From Vibrio tritonius (GTDB lineage: Bacteria > Pseudomonadota > Gammaproteobacteria > Enterobacterales > Vibrionaceae), in contig NZ_AP014636.1 of NCBI RefSeq assembly GCF_001547935.1, positions 1,240,001 to 1,304,000 of the forward strand: DNA of 64,000 nucleotides. The letters run 5' to 3'. Below, in pieces: positions 1 through 9,284 of this stretch. The notes under the pieces were generated by a model. It had not been told where the DNA came from. It was given only the letters and a program-made list of their open reading frames with translations, and did no database searches. Both the position numbers and the translations under genes were made by a program. Each line of letters starts with the position of its first letter. The stretch's first letter is position 1.

Positions 1-3000
1 TGGCCTTGCTCTGAACTTACCAAAGCTTGCTCAAAATTCACCAGCGGCGGTTCGATAGCCTCCACGACCGTCATCGTCCAGCTGTTGCTGTTTTCTGCCC
101 CTTCATTATCAGCCGTGGTTAACGTAAAGGTGAGCTGCTCGCCACTGGTGCTATCTGCGCTAACCGTATACTGCACCGCGTGTAACAGGGTATTAAGCTG
201 GCTTTGACTCACATTGCCAGTCACGTTTAGCACCCACTGCCCATTGGTAAAGGCATAAGTAGCGACGGTTTCCCCATTGAAGGTGATGGTGCCATCACTG
301 GCAGAAAAACCTGAGCTGCTGCCGAGAGAGAGGTTATCTGCTGACAAGTTGGCATCGCTGCTGGTGAGGGTAAACGTAAATCCCGCGTATGAATCGCTCA
401 ACGCACTATCAGGATCGGTCACCTCAATCGTCGGCATGAGAACCCCACTACTGCCTATCGCTATGCTAGGTTCATAAACCGTAGAGTTAAAATAGGTAAA
501 CTCATTGCCACCCAGCAACACATGTCCATCACTGGTGACTTGCAAATCGGCATCGGTTGACGAGATAGCCACGCTATCAATCAATGTTAGGTTTGAGCCC
601 GAAATCAGGTAACGCTGTAAACTGCCCTCGCTGGTAGTGACATAGAGCACAGAGCCATCTGGCGAGAGTGCGCTATCGACAACGTTACTTAGCTCTACTG
701 AGCCACGAGTGGTAAAGGTATTACTCTCATTATCAAAGTGATACAGGCTGATGCCACTATTGGTTATTGCATAGATGCTTTGCCCATCTTCTGCCACCAC
801 CAAATCTTTGATGTCCGTGCTTATCGACATAGTGGCACCGTTAGCGTCGGTATTACCATTACGAATGTAACCCACCCAGTTCAAACCTGAGTCTTCGATC
901 TTATAAGCAATTAAGGTCGCGGATGAGAAATTAGTGGTGACGAACAGATAGTCACCGGAGACGGCAATGGCCGTCGCTTGATACATGTAAGGCTCAGAGT
1001 AGGCACCACTGTAGGTCTGGACATTCGTTAATTCTCCCGTGTTGCTGTCAACCTGATAAGAGTAGAGACTGTAATCAGACGTAAAGAACAGATAACGACC
1101 ATCGTCTGATAACGTAAAGTTGCTCATCGCATCGTAAACAGAGAAATCCATCGAGGTCATCGATACCACTTGCTGCTGCGTTAGCTCGCCTGCACTATCG
1201 ACGGTATAGACGGTCACTTCGCTGTAGGTAGTGCTGTATTGATCCAATTTAGAGGTAATGGCAAACAGTTGACTCCCGTCAGCATTCGTCACCAAGGTTT
1301 GTGCTGTACTCTCGCCAGCCAAAGTGTACAGATGACTAAGCGCACCAGTGGTGCTGTCCAGCGCGTAAACCGCGATGTGTCCCTCATTATCAGAAACAAA
1401 CAAGCGATTACCTGATTTAGAGACCACGGTGTCTGCGATATCCGTAAGATCCGTCAGTTGGTCAGAAGAGGTAATCGAATCAAGCAAACCTTGGTCGAAC
1501 AAAGCCCCCAGCGAGGTCAGCGGCGCATCATTGACTTGCGTAAACGCAATCGACTTGGTGTACACCTGCGATGCTTCCCCAAATGAATCGGTCACAGTTA
1601 GTGATACCTGTGTACTCTCAGCCAGCGCATCGGCATTGTTGGTGTAATGAATCAGCGATAATACTTGATTGACATCCGCAGTGGTCGGAATGGTTTTATA
1701 CGCTTCGGTGAAAGTTATCTTAATCCCTGTATCGGTGTTTTCGACCGTGGCGATCACCACACCATCTTTAAGAATCTGCTGCGATGTGTAGGTGTAAGTA
1801 TCATCGCCTTCGATTGTGATCTCACCATCGGAATCGCCACTCTCTTTGCTAATAGTGATAACAGCGCCGGCGTAGTTACCCTGTCCATCATTACGCGCAT
1901 CCATTTCCGCATCGGAGACGGAAACTCCATCGAACAGAGAGTGTGAGCCGCTGTTTTCCGTGTAGGCAAGCGTGCCACTATCACCGTTGATCTCCGGAAG
2001 TTCGTTTGCTGCAGATTGGGCGGTGATATTGACTGTGGCATCCACGGATGTCGTACTCGCGGATGCATCACTTTCCATCACTTTGAGTGCAAAACTCACC
2101 TCACCTTCACTATTTGGTGTAGTGGAGCGATAACTGATGCTATTGATCACATCGGCGGATGACTGAACGTCTTTATTGAGGAAGATCACCACGGTTTTCA
2201 CCCCGTCACCATTACTCATCACCTGATAGCTCAAGCCATTTTCAGTGGTACGAAAACCACTAAAGGTCGCCAAAGTAATAACGTTGCCATCGACCTTGAT
2301 CGTATCCGTATCACTGGAGCCTTCAACCGTGATGCTCGCCTTCCAAATCGATTGCCCCTCTTCAACGGTATCGATGGTTACATCAGAAAACAGAGGCACA
2401 TACTCACTACCCGATGTGTAATCCAACGTGGTATTGGTTCCTTGTAAAACGGGAGCGTCGTTAACATCATTGATATTTAATGTCACATTAAGCGTGCTTT
2501 GTGCGCCAGCGCCATCTGCCACGGTCACATTCATGGTGACATTAGCACCAGCTGCATCCGGGTCATCACTGGTATTGGTGTAGGCAATTTGTCTTAACAC
2601 CATCTGCGCCGTGGCTTGAGAAACCGAGGCGGTGAAAGTGACTGAAGCCCCCGCTTCACTGGCGCTCCATGTACCGATGACGACGCCGTCCAGCAGCACG
2701 TTATTGCCATCAACCGTCAGTCCATTGCCTGCCAATAACGAGTAACTGTCATTGCTATTTTCTACCGCTTCAGCGCGGCTGATGCTGATGGTTGCACCGT
2801 TATAATCCCCGAGTTGATCCAGTTCTGAATCACTGACTAGACCATTAGGTAAAATAGCCACCGCATCGTTGCCTTCGGTGTAGGTGGTTGCTGCGGTTTG
2901 ATATTGAAAAACACTAAACGCATTGGCCGTTATGGTGAGGATCTCCCCATTGGCATAAGCAACACTGGTAACTCCACCATTCAGTCGACCAGAACTGGAA

Positions 3001-4190
3001 TCCATGGTGGTGCTGGAAGCCAACGTGCCATCACTATTAAGGTGATAAGCCGTTACGGATGTGCCGAAGGTAAAGAGGGTTGAACCATCTTGACTGAGAA
3101 CTAACTGGCTCACATCACTTGTGACGGTTTCGGTCGCTTTTAGTGAATAACTGTGCTCAGTCGTCGATGACGTATCTTGCGTAATGGTTAAGACTTCTCG
3201 GTCATCACCGTTATAACGCAATAGATAGATGACGCTGGCATCGTCACTTGCCACCACCGACTGGATGTAGTTGCTTTCCGCGCCCGTCACACTGCCTACA
3301 TAGGTCAGCGCACCGTTGGTAACAGAAAAAATACTCAATACTTCACTGTCGCCATTACTGCTGCTGGCAAAGAGCAGCGAGCCATCCGCTGAAAAGGTCA
3401 TGGAGGTATTATCGCTAATGCCTGCCACCCCATTTTCACCGTTAGTTTCAGTATCCAGCACCGTAAACGTCACACCATTATCCACCGATTGCAGCGCATA
3501 GATTGAGCCACCCACCGAGGCATACAGATAACCGTTACTCTCTTGGAGATCATCAATGATTTGGCCGTTTAATGTTGTGCTTAAATCCGTTTGACCAGAA
3601 TAGGTTAGCTCGCCACTTGAGCTATCACGGGTAAAGGTCAATAAGGTTTGATTGGCTTCGCTGTAAACATACAAATGGGATTGGTCGCTAGAAAACTGCA
3701 CTAACGATACTTCATTTAAACCATCGGTCAGTGATTCAGCTAAATCGCTGCTGTGCAGGTTTTGCACCAGCGCGATAGTGCCATCATCGGCAATCGAAAA
3801 TACCGTGACCACTGAGTTGGTATAGGAAACTGCATAGGCGTAATGCCCATCGGCAGACATCACCACGCTATCAACGTTAGATGTGAGGTGGCCAAAAATC
3901 GTGTCATCGTACGTTTCCTCTGATGAGTAGTTGACCGCAACGATGTTATCTTGATTGGTACTCACCTCAGGCGCACTGTTGTCGCTGCTTTCATCACTGA
4001 CGGTGGCAGTGCTGGTGTCTGAACTTGCCTCACTTGATGATTCGGCTGAGGACTCTGTCGCGTCAGCCGCCTGTGATAAGGCAGCACTGTCAGCAACCTC
4101 AGCCGCCGTGACAGCGACGTCACCATCAAACACAATGCGCGGCTCTAACATAAATGCGTGCAGCGATGACTCTGTTGGGAAACCTTTCAT
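1..4190 (-). CDS. Giant LEPR-motif surface/secreted repeat protein (C-terminus beyond window)
   Basis: An open frame of at least 1396 codons runs off the left edge, so the C-terminus is not seen. ATG is at 4188-4190 with a good AGGAAGAG ribosome site, 18 bases after the TadG-like gene. There is no signal peptide. Residues about 14-21 read LEPRIVFDG, the N-terminal LEPR motif of very large Gram-negative repeat proteins. A Ser/Asp/Ala-rich linker follows. Residues about 45-430 and 885-1235 look like two YncE/lactonase-type beta-propellers, with recurring segments such as SADGSLLFASS and SPDGSVLYVTT. Between them, about 433-880, are three cadherin-like repeats with NDVNDAPVL and YTENSGSHSLFDG motifs. 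Members of this class are usually exported by type I secretion through a C-terminal signal, which would lie outside this window. I infer an adhesin or matrix role; function is unproven. Confidence 0.8.
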   Translation of the reverse strand, partial: MKGFPTESSLHAFMLEPRIVFDGDVAVTAAEVADSAALSQAADATESSAESSSEASSDTSTATVSDESSDNSAPEVSTNQDNIVAVNYSSEETYDDTIFGHLTSNVDSVVMSADGHYAYAVSYTNSVVTVFSIADDGTIALVQNLHSSDLAESLTDGLNEVSLVQFSSDQSHLYVYSEANQTLLTFTRDSSSGELTYSGQTDLSTTLNGQIIDDLQESNGYLYASVGGSIYALQSVDNGVTFTVLDTETNGENGVAGISDNTSMTFSADGSLLFASSSNGDSEVLSIFSVTNGALTYVGSVTGAESNYIQSVVASDDASVIYLLRYNGDDREVLTITQDTSSTTEHSYSLKATETVTSDVSQLVLSQDGSTLFTFGTSVTAYHLNSDGTLASSTTMDSSSGRLNGGVTSVAYANGEILTITANAFSVFQYQTAATTYTEGNDAVAILPNGLVSDSELDQLGDYNGATISISRAEAVENSNDSYSLLAGNGLTVDGNNVLLDGVVIGTWSASEAGASVTFTASVSQATAQMVLRQIAYTNTSDDPDAAGANVTMNVTVADGAGAQSTLNVTLNINDVNDAPVLQGTNTTLDYTSGSEYVPLFSDVTIDTVEEGQSIWKASITVEGSSDTDTIKVDGNVITLATFSGFRTTENGLSYQVMSNGDGVKTVVIFLNKDVQSSADVINSISYRSTTPNSEGEVSFALKVMESDASASTTSVDATVNITAQSAANELPEINGDSGTLAYTENSGSHSLFDGVSVSDAEMDARNDGQGNYAGAVITISKESGDSDGEITIEGDDTYTYTSQQILKDGVVIATVENTDTGIKITFTEAYKTIPTTADVNQVLSLIHYTNNADALAESTQVSLTVTDSFGEASQVYTKSIAFTQVNDAPLTSLGALFDQGLLDSITSSDQLTDLTDIADTVVSKSGNRLFVSDNEGHIAVYALDSTTGALSHLYTLAGESTAQTLVTNADGSQLFAITSKLDQYSTTYSEVTVYTVDSAGELTQQQVVSMTSMDFSVYDAMSNFTLSDDGRYLFFTSDYSLYSYQVDSNTGELTNVQTYSGAYSEPYMYQATAIAVSGDYLFVTTNFSSATLIAYKIEDSGLNWVGYIRNGNTDANGATMSISTDIKDLVVAEDGQSIYAITNSGISLYHFDNESNTFTTRGSVELSNVVDSALSPDGSVLYVTTSEGSLQRYLISGSNLTLIDSVAISSTDADLQVTSDGHVLLGGNEFTYFNSTVYEPSIAIGSSGVLMPTIEVTDPDSALSDSYAGFTFTLTSSDANLSADNLSLGSSSGFSASDGTITFNGETVATYAFTNGQWVLNVTGNVSQSQLNTLLHAVQYTVSADSTSGEQLTFTLTTADNEGAENSNSWTMTVVEAIEPPLVNFEQALVSSEQG

Positions 4191-4208
4191 ATCTCTTCCT
4201 AATGACGA

Positions 4209-5807
4209 TCAGTTAATCAGGCGAACGTAGTAGTTACGACGAATGTCTTTGGCGATATCTTCTAGCGCATTCTGAATTTGCGATTCGCCGTCTTTAAAAT
4301 TGGATGCATCGGCAAAATACATATTGCCCTCACCTTCAGTGCAAATGAGCATCCCGGGGCCAGCGACTTTATCGAACAACACACGGCCAAATTCCTCTGG
4401 GTCGCCGGGGCGCACCCCAATAAAATAGAGGTGGATATTTTTGGAGCGAATGCTGCGGCATAGGTCAACAAACCGTTGGCGCGCAAAATTGGTAGAAGTG
4501 CCGGTGACATTTGCATCGCGATAGAAGTTGTAGCTATCGGTATCAAACCAATCGCCGGTGGTGTTAGCTAACATGATGATGGCTTTGTAATTGGTATTGT
4601 CTGAACCAAAGTCCAACGGCAATTCGTTATCGCCCCAGCCATCACTACCACGCATTTGCGGTGATAAAGCGGCAGCGGCCCAGCCCATTGCAATCGCGTA
4701 GTTGACGTTAAAACGCGATGTCATTTGATTAAGACGCGCTTCAATTTTGTCTTCCTCGTTCGTCAGAGGTAAAAGCGGCGTATTAGGGCAGCCTTTGTCG
4801 GCCACGATCCAACGTGTATCTATTGCGCCCGAGTCGGGAAAATCTGGGTTTGGCCCCTGCCAAGAGATAGGTGCAGCCCCCGGGCTACCGTTTTCCGGCA
4901 GATCGTGACGGTAATACACGCCAAACTCGCTCACGGGGGATTGATCCCAAAAGAAGTTCTCACCTTGACCTAAGCCACGGAAAAGACAAAGTAGATGCGC
5001 AGCTCGGTCGGGGAAACGCTCATCCGCCAGACTGTTGACTTTACCGGTACGAAACAGACTGCGCAGTTCACTTGGGTTAAGCGCGCCGCCAGCAGCCCAG
5101 CGAGTCAAACGACCGGGGTCAGATTCATCATAAACATTGACGGATTGACTAAATGGCACCAAAGCGAGCCAACGCTTGAGATCGTCAAGATTCTCATCAC
5201 CGCCGGTGTTAAGGAAATCTTTAGCAAACTGTTTGCCCAAACGCTTGAGTGCGGCAATATCCCCATCACTTTCTGAGTTAGTATTGGGAAACATCATTGC
5301 CACTTCGGTCGGACGAGACATCACTTCCACCGTAGAGAAGATGGTTTTGTCCTCGACCTTAGTGCCAAGCTCTGGAGCTTCAAATGAGGTAGTAACACTC
5401 ACTTTGTAAGTGACCGCCCCATCACTGGCTTCGCCTTTCTGCACTCGCACGGTACTTAGATCAACTTGCTCAGCAAGACCAGAATCCAAACCCAAGTTTT
5501 GCTTAATGTAGTTTCTTGCCAACTTAGTCAGGTCGCTGTTTTTGCCCGTATTGCTGCTCGCCAATTCGGTATAACCTACCGCCATCGCGGCGGCATCGGT
5601 GGCACGCTTGAGCTGCGACGCACTGTCGATCATCCGTGACGTATCAAAGCTATAAACGCTTACCAGTAACGCGCCAATAAACACCAACACAGGAAATGGC
5701 ATCGCAGAGCCAGATTCGTTGTGGGTAAACTCAGCTAACTTAATTTGAAGTTGGTTGACCGTCACTCGGCCTTTTATACGCTCGCGCACAAACGAAGCAA
5801 TAGACAT
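4209..5807 (-). CDS. TadG-like, vWA-type pilus assembly/membrane protein
   Basis: About 532 residues. A single N-terminal membrane segment lies near residues 37-55, preceded by ESGSAMPFPV, the usual TadE/TadG entry. It is followed by SFDTSRMIDSASQLKRATDAAAMA, here cut short as DTSRMIDSASQLKRATDA, the early TadG-type region. The C-terminal part (YKAIIMLANTTGDWF to IHLYFIGVRP) resembles a von Willebrand A fold, although the usual TDGEN metal loop is replaced by ANTTGDW. The start is chosen at ATG 5807; the frame is open to a TTG at 5862-5864 and includes another ATG at 5855. A Fur-like box and promoter at 5846-5861 favour the inner start. No other tad genes are in view. The LEPR protein follows 18 bases downstream, so the pair is probably one operon. 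Confidence 0.7.
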   Translation of the reverse strand: MSIASFVRERIKGRVTVNQLQIKLAEFTHNESGSAMPFPVLVFIGALLVSVYSFDTSRMIDSASQLKRATDAAAMAVGYTELASSNTGKNSDLTKLARNYIKQNLGLDSGLAEQVDLSTVRVQKGEASDGAVTYKVSVTTSFEAPELGTKVEDKTIFSTVEVMSRPTEVAMMFPNTNSESDGDIAALKRLGKQFAKDFLNTGGDENLDDLKRWLALVPFSQSVNVYDESDPGRLTRWAAGGALNPSELRSLFRTGKVNSLADERFPDRAAHLLCLFRGLGQGENFFWDQSPVSEFGVYYRHDLPENGSPGAAPISWQGPNPDFPDSGAIDTRWIVADKGCPNTPLLPLTNEEDKIEARLNQMTSRFNVNYAIAMGWAAAALSPQMRGSDGWGDNELPLDFGSDNTNYKAIIMLANTTGDWFDTDSYNFYRDANVTGTSTNFARQRFVDLCRSIRSKNIHLYFIGVRPGDPEEFGRVLFDKVAGPGMLICTEGEGNMYFADASNFKDGESQIQNALEDIAKDIRRNYYVRLIN

Positions 5808-5845
5808 CAATGCAGCACACTTTTGTGGTGAATAATTGATGAAGA

Positions 5846-5898
5846 TGATAAGCATTCTCAACAAAAAGCGTAGTCCACAATCATTAATATTCGTTAAT
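5846..5898 (-). promoter_or_regulatory. Putative Fur-controlled promoter of the TadG-like/LEPR operon
   Basis: TGATAAGCATTCTCA at 5846-5860 matches 13 of 15 bases of the 7-1-7 Fur core TGATAATCATTATCA. On the minus strand a TTGAGA -35 (5856-5861) lies inside it. An AT-rich motif ATTAATATTCGTTAAT sits at 5883-5898. The same arrangement, with similar sequence, stands before hutX. Binding is inferred from sequence only. Confidence 0.5.
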
Positions 5899-6187
5899 AA
5901 TTGTTTTAAATCTAGTTATGGTGAACAGCTCATTATCAGGAGAATGCTGATTAGCAGACCCTCTTTTGCCAAGGATGGCAAAGTGGAGCCACATGGATGG
6001 GTTTACGCGAGTCTGCGTTCAGCATTGGCCGAATTAACTCACATTGAAGCACGGTTATTGAACACATTGGCCTATCTAAGAATTTAGGCATAACGAGAAA
6101 AAGGGAACCTTGTTCCCTTTTGTATACGGTTTCACTTTAATGCTGGCACTATGTTACCTCGCGTAACATTGCCAAAAAGCCTATCCG
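5862..6187. other. Intergenic region with a short dispersed repeat
   Basis: No convincing gene. Positions 5992-6053 resemble 31581-31641 (both begin CATGGATGGGTTTA and contain GCGTTNAGCATTGG), so this is a short dispersed repeat or a decayed gene fragment. The hutZ side (about 6090-6185) includes AAAAGGGAACCTTGTTCCCTTTTG, quoted here only as GGGAACCTTGTTCCC, a likely hairpin terminator at 6099-6121. Confidence 0.5.
6099..6121. terminator. Hairpin terminator between hutZ and the TadG-like operon
   Basis: The inverted repeat AAAAAGGGAAC / GTTCCCTTTT with a short loop has an A-run on one side and a T-run on the other. It lies about 70 bases beyond the hutZ stop and can work for hutZ. Confidence 0.6.
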
Positions 6188-6745
6188 TTAGGCGTTTTGT
6201 AACGCGTCAAATTCAGGGATGGAGGTCATTGGTTGGTGGCCTTCATCAAGATGAACCACATCGACAAGATCCGCGTTAGAAACTTGATACGCTTGACCAA
6301 AACCTTTGACATACAAACCATGTTCGGTCGTGAATTGATACAGTTTGAAGTCTTTCATCTGGCTCACTTTACCGATGATGTCGCCAAAGCGCGCATCAAG
6401 TTGAGTCAATACTCGCTGCCACAGCGGTGTATCACGCTCAACTTGGTTTGCATGAGCGGCAAACGTGAGGCGTTTACGCGCATAAAGCTGCTTAGACTGG
6501 CTTTCGTCTGCAATCATCATCATCGACAATTTTGGATTCTGTTTCAGGTTACGCGCATGTTGGGCGATTTCTGAAATCAGCACAAAGTAACCCAGTTCGT
6601 TGTAAACAAACGGAGCATAACTTACGGTCGGCTCACCACTTTCATCAACCGTTGCCAATTGTAATGTGCGACATTGTTGACGAAATTCCACGATCTCCGG
6701 TTCTAAGCGAGTTTGGAGGCGCTGCTGTTTTTCATTGGTATCCAT
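6188..6745 (-). CDS. hutZ: Haem-utilisation protein HutZ (haem-degrading, PNPOx-like fold)
   Basis: 185 residues, close to the family length. The N-terminal half carries the split-barrel flavin-reductase-like pattern CRTLQLATVDESGEPTVSYA followed by FVYNELGYFVLISEIAQHARN. The region KGFGQAYQVSNADLVDVVHL near the C-terminus is typical of HutZ/HugZ proteins. Known family members in Vibrio bind haem and are needed for efficient iron release from it in the cytoplasm. The start ATG at 6745 has an AAGGA ribosome site. It begins only 10 bases after the hutX stop, so the two are one operon. Regulation is probably by the Fur-type promoter upstream of hutX. Confidence 0.9.
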   Translation of the reverse strand: MDTNEKQQRLQTRLEPEIVEFRQQCRTLQLATVDESGEPTVSYAPFVYNELGYFVLISEIAQHARNLKQNPKLSMMMIADESQSKQLYARKRLTFAAHANQVERDTPLWQRVLTQLDARFGDIIGKVSQMKDFKLYQFTTEHGLYVKGFGQAYQVSNADLVDVVHLDEGHQPMTSIPEFDALQNA

Positions 6746-6755
6746 AAATGTGTCC

Positions 6756-7262
6756 TTAATTATTCAAATCATGTTTTAATGCAACAAAGGCACTGACCTG
6801 CTCTGGCAGCAGTTTGCCTTGCTCGTCACGCCCCAAATACACTTTAAATACGCACTCACCCGCCTGATTAAAAAAGCCAAAGTAGTGACTGTCTCGCCCC
6901 ATAAAGGGTTTACTAACCAAAGCTATATTGTCGATGAGATCCAACTTGAGATGACCATGTAACTGACCCGGTTCACCAAGCAAATTGAAATAGCCCCGGG
7001 CATTTTTACCTGCAGGCAATGGCGCTTTAATCTCAAAAATCGAGCCACCAGAGTGCACGATAACCGTCACTGTTGTGTGCCAGTCAGCGATGGTTTCCAG
7101 CAATGACTGAGCCAAAGCACCGGGAACTACCACCACCTGCTCGGGGGGATAGCAGCGAATAACCGCCAGTTCACTCGTGTTGAGCGAATGGGCAATATCA
7201 TGGGGTAATTGATGCGGTTGTTGTTCAAGTATGGCGTTAACTTGAACGGCCAAATCGTCCAT
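6756..7262 (-). CDS. hutX: Haem carrier protein HutX
   Basis: 168 residues. It matches the HutX/HuvX family throughout: VVVVPGALAQSLLETIADW, HSGGSIFEIKAPLPAGKNA, GYFNLLGEPGQLHGHLKLD and FMGRDSHYFGFFNQAGECVF. Family members are soluble haem-binding proteins that hand haem to HutZ. The ATG at 7262 has an AAGGT site. hutW, which often precedes hutX in Vibrio, is not present here; the region upstream is non-coding up to the symporter promoter. Confidence 0.9.
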   Translation of the reverse strand: MDDLAVQVNAILEQQPHQLPHDIAHSLNTSELAVIRCYPPEQVVVVPGALAQSLLETIADWHTTVTVIVHSGGSIFEIKAPLPAGKNARGYFNLLGEPGQLHGHLKLDLIDNIALVSKPFMGRDSHYFGFFNQAGECVFKVYLGRDEQGKLLPEQVSAFVALKHDLNN

Positions 7263-7333
7263 AGAAGTACCTTAAATGGGTGTGAAAAAGGTCTACACAA
7301 GCGGCTCGAAACGCCGTTGCAAAGGATGACTGG

Positions 7334-7398
7334 AGCATAATGAATACGAGAAGCGTTCTCAATAAAACGCCCCAATAGGACCATTAATATTTGTTAAT
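7334..7398 (-). promoter_or_regulatory. Putative Fur-controlled hutXZ promoter
   Basis: On the minus strand TTGAGA (7357-7362) and TATGCT (7334-7339) are 17 bases apart, a good sigma-70 pair. The spacer and -35 hold GAGAAGCGTTCTC (7348-7360), a palindrome close to the Vibrio Fur box. ATTAATATTTGTTAAT lies at 7383-7398, 21 bases upstream of the -35. The same layout is found before the TadG-like gene. Confidence 0.6.
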
Positions 7399-7748
7399 GT
7401 GCGGCTATCGACGTGTCACATAAGGCAAAACAAAAGCGGTGAACATTCGTTCTATTTTAAAGCTCCCGTTGATAAAGACGGGCATTTTTACAGCAAATTT
7501 ACGCACACATTTGCTTAAAAACCCTACTCATAGTAACTATTTATGCAGACACATTTTGAAAATAAACGTTTAAAATAGATACGATCTTGAGTATGATCCG
7601 CTGCCTGTTTGCATGAGGATGTAGGTTTGTCCCTATTCTTTCTCATAACGCAGAAGGATAAGGATGATACCAAAGAAGTCATGATATTCACAATTATTAT
7701 GAGCATGACTTTTTGCAAGCAGGTTATTGAATATTTCAAGGAGAACAA
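7399..7748. other. Intergenic region upstream of the symporter gene
   Basis: No gene seen. CCCGTTGATAAAGACGGG followed by CATTTTTAC (about 7468-7493) is a weak terminator-like hairpin on the plus strand that could end a short untranslated RNA. The remainder is AT-rich and should hold the symporter promoter. Confidence 0.4.
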
Positions 7749-9164
7749 ATGGAATTTTTAGAATCCTTCTTTGGGTTAATTGGAGACTTGACATGGGGCG
7801 CGTCTCTAATCCCATTTCTGGTAATTTTTGGGTGTTTCTTCACCATCGTCACGGGCTTCGTTCAGTTCCGTTACTTTAAACGCATGTTCCGTGTGTTGAA
7901 GAAAACCAATCAGACAGACAATCATAAAGCCATTTCAGGCCGCGAGGCACTGCTCCTTTCTATCGGTGGTCGCGTAGGCGGCGGTAACATCGCAGGTGTA
8001 GCAGTCGCTATTACGTTAGGTGGTCCTGGCGCTGTATTCTGGATGTGGGCAATTGCCCTTGTCGGTATGGCAACCAGCCTTGTGGAATGTACTTTAGCGC
8101 AACTTTACAAACGTAGAGACGGTCACGAGTTTCGTGGCGGCGCTGCCCGTTCTATCATCCATGGTCTTGGTGAAAACTACCGCTGGCTTGCCACTGTTTA
8201 TTCGGTGTGTTTAATTGCTTCTTTCGCGCTTGGCTTTAATGCTTTCCAAGGCAACACAGTTGCGGGTGCTGCGCAAGACAGCCTAGGTATCGATCGTATT
8301 TATACTGCGATTTTCCTAGCGGTTATCGTCGGCTTCATCATCTATGGCGGGATCAAACGTATCGCTAAGTCAGCTGATGTCATCGTTCCTATCATGGCGG
8401 TTGGCTATGTTGCTATTGCCGTGGTTGTTATCTTGATGAATATCACCCACATCCCTCAAGTTATTTCCGACATCGTGGCAAATGCGTTTGGTATCAAAAC
8501 CGCCGTTAGTGGTGGTATGGGAGCAGCAATTGCACAAGGTTTGCGTCGCGGTCTATTCTCAAACGAAGCCGGCCTAGGTTCAGCGCCTAACGTAGCAGCA
8601 ACAGCGGATGTACCTCACCCTGTTAGCCAAGGTATTGCACAGTCACTTTCTGTGTTTATCGATACTATGGTGGTGTGTTCATGTACCGCATTCATCATCC
8701 TACTTGGTAATGTGTATGTACCAGGAGCTGAAGGTATCGACGGTATTGTACTGACACAACAATCCATGGTTGCACACCTAGGCAGTTGGGCACAATATTA
8801 CTTAACAGCCGCTATCTTACTGTTTTCATTTAGCTCTGTAGTGTACAACTACTACTTGGGTGAAAACGCCTTAACCTTTATGACGCAGAAGAGCTGGCCA
8901 GTTCATATCTTGCGTCTTGCGGTTATTGCGATTGTGTTCATCGGTGCTATTGCTCCGGGAGCAACCGCTGTATTCTTCTTCTCTGATCCATTGATGGGTG
9001 TGCTGGCGGTAATCAACTTACTTGCTTTGATCATGCTGTTCCCAACAGCAATGCGTCTACTGCAAGACTACCGCAAACAGCTTAAAGAAGGCGTTGAAGA
9101 GCCGGTCTTTAACCCTGAAGAATTTGCTGACCTAGATATCGACCACACTGCGTGGAAGAGCTAA
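7749..9164 (+). CDS. Alanine/glycine:cation symporter family protein (AgcS)
   Basis: 471 residues, normal for the family, with about ten hydrophobic segments. The signature region SIGGRVGGGNIAGVAVAITL at 71-90 and RRGLFSNEAGLGSAP near 270-285 are diagnostic of sodium:alanine/glycine symporters. The protein should import a small neutral amino acid with Na+ or H+ at the inner membrane. The substrate cannot be chosen from sequence. ATG at 7749 has CAAGGAGA upstream. It is a single-gene unit, closed by the terminator at 9208-9239. Confidence 0.88.
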   Translation: MEFLESFFGLIGDLTWGASLIPFLVIFGCFFTIVTGFVQFRYFKRMFRVLKKTNQTDNHKAISGREALLLSIGGRVGGGNIAGVAVAITLGGPGAVFWMWAIALVGMATSLVECTLAQLYKRRDGHEFRGGAARSIIHGLGENYRWLATVYSVCLIASFALGFNAFQGNTVAGAAQDSLGIDRIYTAIFLAVIVGFIIYGGIKRIAKSADVIVPIMAVGYVAIAVVVILMNITHIPQVISDIVANAFGIKTAVSGGMGAAIAQGLRRGLFSNEAGLGSAPNVAATADVPHPVSQGIAQSLSVFIDTMVVCSCTAFIILLGNVYVPGAEGIDGIVLTQQSMVAHLGSWAQYYLTAAILLFSFSSVVYNYYLGENALTFMTQKSWPVHILRLAVIAIVFIGAIAPGATAVFFFSDPLMGVLAVINLLALIMLFPTAMRLLQDYRKQLKEGVEEPVFNPEEFADLDIDHTAWKS

Positions 9165-9207
9165 ACCGATAAGCATCTCATTGCTCTCCTTCCCCATGAA
9201 GGAGGAT

Positions 9208-9239
9208 GAAAAAAGCCAGTCGTCAGACTGGCTTTTTTA
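9208..9239. terminator. Strong hairpin terminator after the symporter gene
   Basis: AAAAAAGCCAGTC / GACTGGCTTTTTT with a short loop gives a stable stem with T-runs on both strands. It can serve the symporter (plus) and the phasin-like gene (minus). Confidence 0.85.
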
Positions 9240-9284
9240 TCACCACAATTCGTATTCCACTGCGTTAACAGGATTTGTATTACT

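Noticed and set aside
1754..2071. 105-residue minus-strand frame inside the LEPR gene
   Set aside because: It is an alternative frame on the same strand as the LEPR protein; the real frame gives clear cadherin-like repeats.
5836..6087. 83-residue plus-strand frame between the TadG-like gene and hutZ
   Set aside because: It spans the Fur-type promoter and part of the dispersed repeat. No ribosome site, and the shared 60 bp differs in frame at the other copy.
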